DNA of 59,146 bases from Flavobacteriaceae bacterium (GTDB lineage: Bacteria > Bacteroidota > Bacteroidia > Flavobacteriales > Flavobacteriaceae). The translations under genes were made by a program, and so were the position numbers. The notes under the pieces were generated by a model. The model was given only the letters and a program-made list of their open reading frames with translations. It ran no database searches and was not told the origin of the DNA. The DNA is taken from the NCBI GenBank assembly GCA_026709415.1, contig JAPOSZ010000022.1, positions 1 to 59,146 of the forward strand, read 5' to 3'. Shown piece by piece: positions 54,379 through 59,146 of this stretch (positions are counted from its first letter, which is position 1; each line of letters opens with the position of its first letter).

Positions 54379-55213
54379 ATTTTTTGTTTTGATAGATCCC
54401 CAATACTTTAAATTGTGTCGCAATGATTTCGATGATTTTTTTGGCTTTTTCGAACTGTTTGTATTCATTGAACAGAACATCCACAAAGAAGGCATATTTT
54501 CCAGGAATTTCAATAATGGGCAGGGATTGGATTTTAGTTAAATTCAACTGACAATCACTCATTAAATTCAAAACAGTTGCCAAACTACCCCTTTGATGGT
54601 CTAGGGTAAATTTCAGCGCGGCTTTATTTGAATTTTCTGGAATCATCGCATCTTGAGTTCTTTGGATAACGACAAACCGAGTCACATTATTTCTAATGGT
54701 TTGAATATTGCTTGCCAATATATCCAATCCAAATAAGCTAGCGGCTTGACGACTAGCAATCGCACCATAGCCTCTGATTTTTTTCTGTGCTATCCATTTA
54801 GCTTCTTCAGCCGTATCATGTGATTCAATCAATCGAATATGTGGGTATTGTTGAAAAAATCGTTTGCATTGTTGCAATGCCATAGGGTGCGAGTGAACTT
54901 CTTTAATTTGATCGATCGTTTGACCAGGCAGCACCATCAAATGATGACTAATGCTGTATAAATATTCTCCAACAATACTCATTTGTCCACAATCAATTAA
55001 AGAATAATTCGGTAAAATAGACCCAGCAATTGAGTTTTCTATGGCCATCAATCCGTGGCTGCACTTCTGAGATTTAATTTGCTCTACCAGTTCGTCAAAT
55101 GTGTCGCAATGGATCACTTGAATGGAATCTCCAAAATATTCTTTAGCCACAATATCATGGTAAGAACCTTCAATGCCTTGAATAGCTACAACAGAATTTT
55201 GCTTTGTATTCAT
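54371..55213 (-). CDS. pheA: Prephenate dehydratase
   Basis: 280 residues. Catalytic PDT domain: VAIQGIEGSYHDIVAKEYFG, LMAIENSIAGSI, SHDTAEEAKWIA, AIASRQAASLFGLDILA and NNVTRFVVI with the catalytic Thr. The C-terminal ACT domain (GSLATVLNLMSDCQLNLTKIQSLPI, GKYAFFVDVLF) should bind Phe; the usual ESRP is QSLP. It converts prephenate to phenylpyruvate. First structural gene of a four-gene operon, with a terminator ending 6 bases before its start codon, so its expression is controlled by attenuation. Confidence 0.94.
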   Translation of the reverse strand: MNTKQNSVVAIQGIEGSYHDIVAKEYFGDSIQVIHCDTFDELVEQIKSQKCSHGLMAIENSIAGSILPNYSLIDCGQMSIVGEYLYSISHHLMVLPGQTIDQIKEVHSHPMALQQCKRFFQQYPHIRLIESHDTAEEAKWIAQKKIRGYGAIASRQAASLFGLDILASNIQTIRNNVTRFVVIQRTQDAMIPENSNKAALKFTLDHQRGSLATVLNLMSDCQLNLTKIQSLPIIEIPGKYAFFVDVLFNEYKQFEKAKKIIEIIATQFKVLGIYQNKKYD

Positions 55214-55218
55214 TTTCC

Positions 55219-55247
55219 AAAAAAAAAGTCCTGAATTTTCAGGACTT
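55219..55247 (-). terminator. Attenuator terminator directly before pheA
   Basis: On the minus strand the inverted repeat AAGTCCTGAAAATTCAGGAC is followed by a run of nine T. The stem is 9-10 bp. It ends 6 bases before the pheA start codon, so if formed it would block the whole operon. Its upstream arm can instead pair with the end of the leader ORF. Confidence 0.88.
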
Positions 55248-55273
55248 GTTTCATTTTATTTCGACTAATTAAA

Positions 55274-55348
55274 TCATAACAGAGTCCCTCTTTCTTTTCC
55301 ATAAAAAAAGTAGAAGTATTCTTTGTTATAAAATCTAGTAGTGTTCAC
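55274..55348 (-). CDS. Aromatic-operon leader peptide (attenuation)
   Basis: A 24-codon frame starting with GTG and ending TGA, 27 bases before the terminator. Residues 5-16 read RFYNKEYFYFFY: eight Phe/Tyr codons in 24, six in a row. The tail is GKERGTLL. The end of the frame, GGGACTCTGTT (55288-55278), can pair with AACAAGTCCT (55250-55241) in ten base pairs with one bulged C, an antiterminator that would destroy the terminator stem. Ribosome stalling at Phe/Tyr codons would expose it; reading to the stop codon would cover it. This is the classical pheL-like logic. The GTG start is weakly supported; an in-frame stop lies 9 bases... 3 codons before it, so the frame cannot be much longer. Confidence 0.75.
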   Translation of the reverse strand: MNTTRFYNKEYFYFFYGKERGTLL

Positions 55349-55400
55349 TTCAAAAATCTATCGGCGAATATACAGTAATTATTGATTTAAGCGACTAATT

Positions 55401-55432
55401 CAAAAATTTATAAGTTTTTGGTTGTGAAGCAA
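55401..55432 (-). promoter_or_regulatory. Possible promoter of the aromatic operon
   Basis: Minus strand: TTG, 17 bases, then TATAAATTTTTG, near to TTTG / TAnnTTTG. It would start transcription ~45 bases before the leader ORF. Confidence 0.35.
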
Positions 55433-55565
55433 CGACGAAACTCTATAAGACATCATTTTTCACTGTGGTCCATTTAAACCAAATAAAACGCACCTCCATA
55501 AAACATCGTCGTTGACTTACTTTCTAATCAGCTTTGAGCTCTTGTCAAACTCTTTTCCTTATTCG

Positions 55566-56885
55566 TTACCTGATTCCATTGAAAATCTTCAAATTTTCCA
55601 CTCGAATCGAATGAATATTTTCATTGACTGTGGTATCGTCTGTGTCGTCTCGATTGGTCACATAGCCTTCAGGTTGTGTACAAGCAACTCTTGGCTTGAA
55701 TGGATTTCCAAGACCATCCATATCTTCATCTGGATAGTAAAATTTAATTTCACAGTCTATTTCCGTCTCTAATGCTGCCACGGTTTGATCTATGGCATGA
55801 ATAAGGGATAATCCATCGGTAGTGTCTTGTCTTAACTGCCAAAACATCACACCTGAAAAAGCTTTTTTTGCCTTTTTTACTTTTTTGACGATCGTACCAA
55901 GTCCGTTGTAATAGATTTTTTCTACATTGTCTTTATAGGCATTTTGAGGATTCATCGAAACAATTTGGGCATAAGACCATGCTTTTCTTCTATCAAAATC
56001 CCACCCATAAAAAGGCACTCCTAACACCAACTTTTCTGGAGGGATTTCTTTCTCCATTGTCCAAAATCGATAGGCCCTATCCACCATCGATAGTGGAGAG
56101 TGAGGACCGACATCATTTAAGTTCCATAATCCCCTGAGATTATAAACCATTACATTGATAAAGTCAAACGTTTCTAACGCTTTATCAGTCACTGCTCGAT
56201 GCAAACTGATGGGATACATGGCGGAGGTGATGGCTTTACCATAAGAGTGCAACGCTTGGGCCAGCTCCACAACAAACGATTCATAAAGGGGACCTACTTC
56301 ATCAAAAAGATTGTTTTCCAAATCAACATCAACACCATCTAGTTTGTGATTGACTACAAACTGTGTTATTTTATAGACAAATTCTGCTCTATTCTCTGAA
56401 TTCAAATGCCTTTTCCAGTTGGCTTTGGTTTCATTACTGATGAGCCCCCCTGCAAGGGATACAAAGACTTTCACATCATTTTGTTTTAAGTAATCGACTG
56501 CAAATTCTATATCGAAATCATTCATTCCAACCAAATCTCCCTGAAAATTTGGATTTAAAAAAGATAAATTCAGATAGTCGATACCCCTCAAGGGTTGCTT
56601 CTGTATATGGTCTCTTCCATGACCAGAATTGGGGAATGTCATATACCCCACAACTTTAAAAGAACGATCGGGTTTGTAGACGTTGGGACCATACGGAACA
56701 TTAAACTTCTCGGGTTGTTCCATGACTTCAACGGAATCAACCGGCATAATTGATTTAGAACAACTAAAACAAAAAATCAATAGAAGCCCAATCAATCGGA
56801 GCCCCTTGTTTGAATAATTTGCAGATTTTATCCTTTGTAACCCCAAGGAAAACCTATCATTTAATTGTAGTTTTTGAAGATTCAT
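55566..56885 (-). CDS. GH18 family glycoside hydrolase lipoprotein
   Basis: About 439 residues from the Met at 56885; the start is uncertain and the open frame reaches 56996. Lipobox LIFCFSC (Cys42). GH18 barrel: VVGYMTFP, YLNLSFLNPNF, VFVSLAGG, the catalytic motif LDGVDVDLEN (intact DxxDxDxE, Asp183-Glu190), INVMVYNLRG, LVLGVPFYGWDF and GVMFWQLRQDT. The tail has DEDMDGLGNP...DDTDDTT, a thrombospondin-type-3-like calcium-binding segment common on Bacteroidota extracellular proteins. It should cleave beta-1,4-N-acetylglucosamine linkages (chitinase or endo-beta-N-acetylglucosaminidase). Not clearly linked to its neighbours. Confidence 0.88.
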   Translation of the reverse strand: MNLQKLQLNDRFSLGLQRIKSANYSNKGLRLIGLLLIFCFSCSKSIMPVDSVEVMEQPEKFNVPYGPNVYKPDRSFKVVGYMTFPNSGHGRDHIQKQPLRGIDYLNLSFLNPNFQGDLVGMNDFDIEFAVDYLKQNDVKVFVSLAGGLISNETKANWKRHLNSENRAEFVYKITQFVVNHKLDGVDVDLENNLFDEVGPLYESFVVELAQALHSYGKAITSAMYPISLHRAVTDKALETFDFINVMVYNLRGLWNLNDVGPHSPLSMVDRAYRFWTMEKEIPPEKLVLGVPFYGWDFDRRKAWSYAQIVSMNPQNAYKDNVEKIYYNGLGTIVKKVKKAKKAFSGVMFWQLRQDTTDGLSLIHAIDQTVAALETEIDCEIKFYYPDEDMDGLGNPFKPRVACTQPEGYVTNRDDTDDTTVNENIHSIRVENLKIFNGIR

Positions 56886-57341
56886 TGGAAGTCCTACTCC
56901 ACTCGCTGACACAACGTCCATCCAAGCTAAATTAATTCTATCCATGGTATGCCTCAAATGCGTGGAATCAATAGTTGAAAGTGTTCCATTTAGCAATCAA
57001 TTATTTGAAACAGCAATGCCACACGGTGTTTTTCATTGACAAGAAAATAAAAATACACCGTTCCTTCGATGCTCACCTGATTGGTCAATAAATATGAAAA
57101 AAAGAACTTTTTGAACAATCAAGTAACTGTCGAGTGGAAAATGTTATAACGTAAGAAAAACACGAAATCCACAGAAAATATAGTCAAAGAAAACGAGGCG
57201 AGAAAAGAATGATCGTTGGAAATATTAGATTTTTGTAGTATCACTCTTTTTAATCATGCTTTTAAATTTTGGTATATAACGCCCAATGTATGCTTTAAAG
57301 CTACTTTTTTATTACTCGTGCTAGGTTATTAACTTTACCCA
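56886..57341. other. Divergent intergenic region
   Basis: About 450 bases between the GH18 gene and the EamA gene. An imperfect inverted repeat (CGGTGTTTTT ... AAAATACACCG, near 57024-57060) is the only structure noted. Confidence 0.35.
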
Positions 57342-58196
57342 TTGCAAACCAAACGTCTTCAACATTTTGGATTAGTTACAACGGCTTCCCTATTAATCGC
57401 TACTTCGGGACCATTGGGAAGATATATTGATTTGGCTCCCCAAATCATTATATGGTGTCGATCATTCATTGCTATTTTTGTCTTAGGAGGCTACTGTATC
57501 TATAAAAAATATCCACTTCTTAAAGATTTGAAGAATCATAAAACTGGATTACTTTTTAGTGGTATCTTGATGGGAATTCATTGGGTCACTTATTTTATTG
57601 CGCTCAAACTGAGCAATGTGGCAATCGCCGCGTTGGCGGTGTTTACATTTCCGATCATGACGGTATTTCTCGAACCCTTGATACGAAAAGTTTCGTTTCA
57701 AAGGATTCATTTGTTGTTTGGATTCATGATTGTTTTAGGAGTTTATTTCTTAGTTCCCGAATTCAACTTTAAAGATCAAAAGACCCTTGGTCTGATCATG
57801 GGCCTGATTTCAGCTTTTGCCTATGCTATTCGTAATATTATGGTGAAAACAAAAATTTCAGACATGGAGGGTTCTTCTGTCATGTTTTTCCAGATGATTG
57901 TCGTCACCGTTTTGTTGTTCCCAACCATGTTTTACTACCCTATTGAAAATATCTCTTCCCAATGGCCTTTTTTGCTTTTTTTAGGAATCGTAACCACTTC
58001 ACTTGGACATACATTATTTGCCAATAGTTTTAAATCTTTTAGTACATCTAATGTGAGCATTTTAAATAGTATACAACCGGTTTTTGCGATTTTATTGGCT
58101 TTGATTTTTTTAAATGAAATACCACAAATTCAAAGTATCATTGGTGGAAGCCTCATTTTGTTGACAGTGGTTTTGGAAGGCCTAAGAAAACAATAA
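57342..58196 (+). CDS. EamA/DMT-family transporter
   Basis: 284 residues with a TTG start. Ten membrane segments in two EamA repeats: the first includes GLVTTASLLIATSGPLGRY and GILMGIHWVTYFIALKLSNVAIAALAVFTFPI, the second GLIMGLISAFAYAIRNIMVK, FLGIVTTSLGHTLFANSFK and LNSIQPVFAILLALIFLNEIP. Typical drug/metabolite transporter architecture; the substrate cannot be told. The -7-like TAACTTTA lies 8 bases before the TTG, so a nearly leaderless transcript is possible. Confidence 0.9.
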   Translation: MQTKRLQHFGLVTTASLLIATSGPLGRYIDLAPQIIIWCRSFIAIFVLGGYCIYKKYPLLKDLKNHKTGLLFSGILMGIHWVTYFIALKLSNVAIAALAVFTFPIMTVFLEPLIRKVSFQRIHLLFGFMIVLGVYFLVPEFNFKDQKTLGLIMGLISAFAYAIRNIMVKTKISDMEGSSVMFFQMIVVTVLLFPTMFYYPIENISSQWPFLLFLGIVTTSLGHTLFANSFKSFSTSNVSILNSIQPVFAILLALIFLNEIPQIQSIIGGSLILLTVVLEGLRKQ

Positions 58197-58214
58197 TTGA
58201 TTGTATTGAACTTT

Positions 58215-58222
58215 TATTTTTG
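58215..58222 (+). promoter_or_regulatory. -7 element before the ABC ATPase gene
   Basis: TATTTTTG matches TAnnTTTG exactly and lies 9 bases before the ATG at 58232, implying a very short leader. It argues for the ATG over the TTG at 58220. Confidence 0.45.
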
Positions 58223-58231
58223 TCATGGCCT

Positions 58232-58861
58232 ATGAATTTAGAGGTTGAGCATCTCAGCAAAACATTAGGAAAATCAAAAGTTTTGGATAAAGTTTCCTTT
58301 ACCTTAAAACCAGGAAAAGTATATGCTTTACTCGGGAGTAATGGATCTGGAAAATCAACTTTACTGAAAATTCTATCAGGATATTACTCCCATTGGACTG
58401 GCACCATAAGTTATGGTACTCTTGATTTAAAAACCCACACAAAGCCATTCCAATTCAAAACGGGCTATTTGTCTGAATCCAATCCATTGTACAATCATAT
58501 GTATGTTCAAGAGTATTTGGATTTTATCGGTGGTTTTTATCATATCAAAAAAAGTGAAACACTCAAAACCCTCACTCAATTCGGGCTAGAATCCTATCGC
58601 TATACCAAAATTCAAGTTCTTTCAAAAGGCTATCGACAGAGGGTCGGACTGGCAGCTTGTTTCATTCATAATCCAAGTTTATTGCTTTTAGACGAGCCGA
58701 CCAATGGGCTGGATATCAGTCAATTAAAAGTCTTTGAAAAGATAATATCCGACTTTAAAACCGATCGAATCATTCTTTTCACCAGTCATATTTCACAAGA
58801 AGTGGAATCATTAAGTGAACATCAATTGGTTTTAAATAGGGGAAAAATAAAATTCGTATAA
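58232..58861 (+). CDS. ABC transporter ATP-binding protein
   Basis: About 209 residues. Walker A LLGSNGSGKSTLL, Q-loop region TGYLSESNPLYNHMYVQEYLDFIG, signature LSKGYRQRVGLA, Walker B LLLLDEPTNGLD and the switch His in TSHISQEVE. It resembles GldA-type ATPases of Bacteroidota, notably the SESNPLY phrase and early LSKTLGK, but it lacks the ~90-residue C-terminal part of GldA. No permease gene follows in the window. Confidence 0.88.
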   Translation: MNLEVEHLSKTLGKSKVLDKVSFTLKPGKVYALLGSNGSGKSTLLKILSGYYSHWTGTISYGTLDLKTHTKPFQFKTGYLSESNPLYNHMYVQEYLDFIGGFYHIKKSETLKTLTQFGLESYRYTKIQVLSKGYRQRVGLAACFIHNPSLLLLDEPTNGLDISQLKVFEKIISDFKTDRIILFTSHISQEVESLSEHQLVLNRGKIKFV

Positions 58862-59146
58862 ATTTTGATGAGAATATTTTTTGGCTTCAATGTTTTATGA
58901 CGTCTACCGACATCTGTAAATCCCTCTAACAAGATAATCTAGTTGTTGATTTTTTGACAAATTCATAAAACTCTTCTTTCGCCTGTATTTTCAATGGGCT
59001 TAAATATGATGAAGACCTTCGGACTAAAAAATTGGGGGTTTCCGCTAAATGTTACGCCCAAAAAAATTAGGGCAACTATTTTAATTTTTACCACCGATTT
59101 TCACGGTTTTAATTCACCGTAAAACAATCACTTCCATTCGAACCTA
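58862..59146. other. Right end of the window, no gene recognised
   Basis: 285 AT-rich bases to the window edge. No open frame with a recognisable product. Confidence 0.4.

Noticed and set aside
55430-55514. 9-bp inverted repeat CAACGACGA/TCGTCGTTG
   Set aside because: Arms are 67 bases apart and no T-run follows; could be chance. One arm overlaps the possible promoter of the aromatic operon.
1-59146. CRISPR arrays, rRNA genes, integrase or relaxase genes
   Set aside because: Looked for on both strands; no regularly spaced repeats, rRNA segments or matching protein motifs were seen.

Overview
The window looks like chromosome from a low-GC member of the Bacteroidota, most likely class Flavobacteriia and probably marine. 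Evidence: a SusC/SusD pair, several lipoproteins with Bacteroidota-type lipoboxes, a Bacteroidetes-type (CTnDOT-like) Tra conjugation operon, several -7 elements of the form TAnnTTTG, a FtsX/LolE-type permease gene directly behind rbfA, and a pheA-aminotransferase-tyrA-DAHPS/chorismate mutase operon.

Layout. (1) 1-0.7 kb: the 3' end of a BspA-like surface protein made of near-identical 25-residue DUF285 repeats. (2) 1.1-13.9 kb, all minus strand: a polysaccharide utilisation locus. It holds a membrane-bound beta-propeller/Y_Y_Y/LuxR-type regulator, SusC-like transporter, SusD-like lipoprotein, a three-LamG lipoprotein and two tandem GH144-like (glycoamylase fold) enzymes. Beta-1,2-glucan is the best substrate guess. 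(3) 14.0-24.0 kb, minus: a compact, apparently intact conjugation operon (traO-N-M-L-K-J, an unknown gene, traI, traG, traF and two traE-like genes) behind a near-consensus promoter. (4) 24.4-32.4 kb: the decayed mobilisation side. It holds a small mob-like gene, a heavily frameshifted adenine-methyltransferase pseudogene, an IS1595 remnant, a VirD4/TraG-type coupling protein broken by one extra base, and SSB. I see no relaxase or integrase, so the element is probably stranded. (5) 32.8-36.2 kb: a 1129-residue coiled-coil/repeat surface lipoprotein, richer in GC than its neighbours, behind an exact sigma-54 (-24/-12) promoter match and ahead of a strong terminator. (6) 36.8-41.5 kb: two small membrane proteins, a FtsX/LolE-type permease, rbfA, and a two-gene trans-3-hydroxyproline pathway. 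(7) 41.8 kb: a CAU tRNA (Ile2-like by its acceptor stem). (8) 42.0-47.7 kb: a lipoprotein, a putative graspetide cluster (precursor, ATP-grasp ligase, membrane protein), then a TonB-dependent receptor. (9) 48.0-50.5 kb: a higA antitoxin relic and a thioredoxin-domain (DUF255/SPATA20) lipoprotein, followed by 750 bp of unexplained sequence with a perfect inverted repeat. (10) 51.3-55.4 kb, minus: the aromatic amino-acid operon, preceded by a leader ORF packed with Phe/Tyr codons and a terminator, which together form an apparent ribosome-mediated attenuator. (11) 55.6-59.1 kb: a GH18 lipoprotein, an EamA transporter and a short ABC ATPase.

The two most interesting items are the graspetide-type RiPP operon at 42.9-44.7 kb, which lacks the usual SPASM and transporter genes, and the Phe/Tyr attenuator at 55.2-55.4 kb, where leader peptide, antiterminator pairing and terminator can all be read from the sequence. 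All family assignments are from recognition of motifs and gene order; no database search was run.
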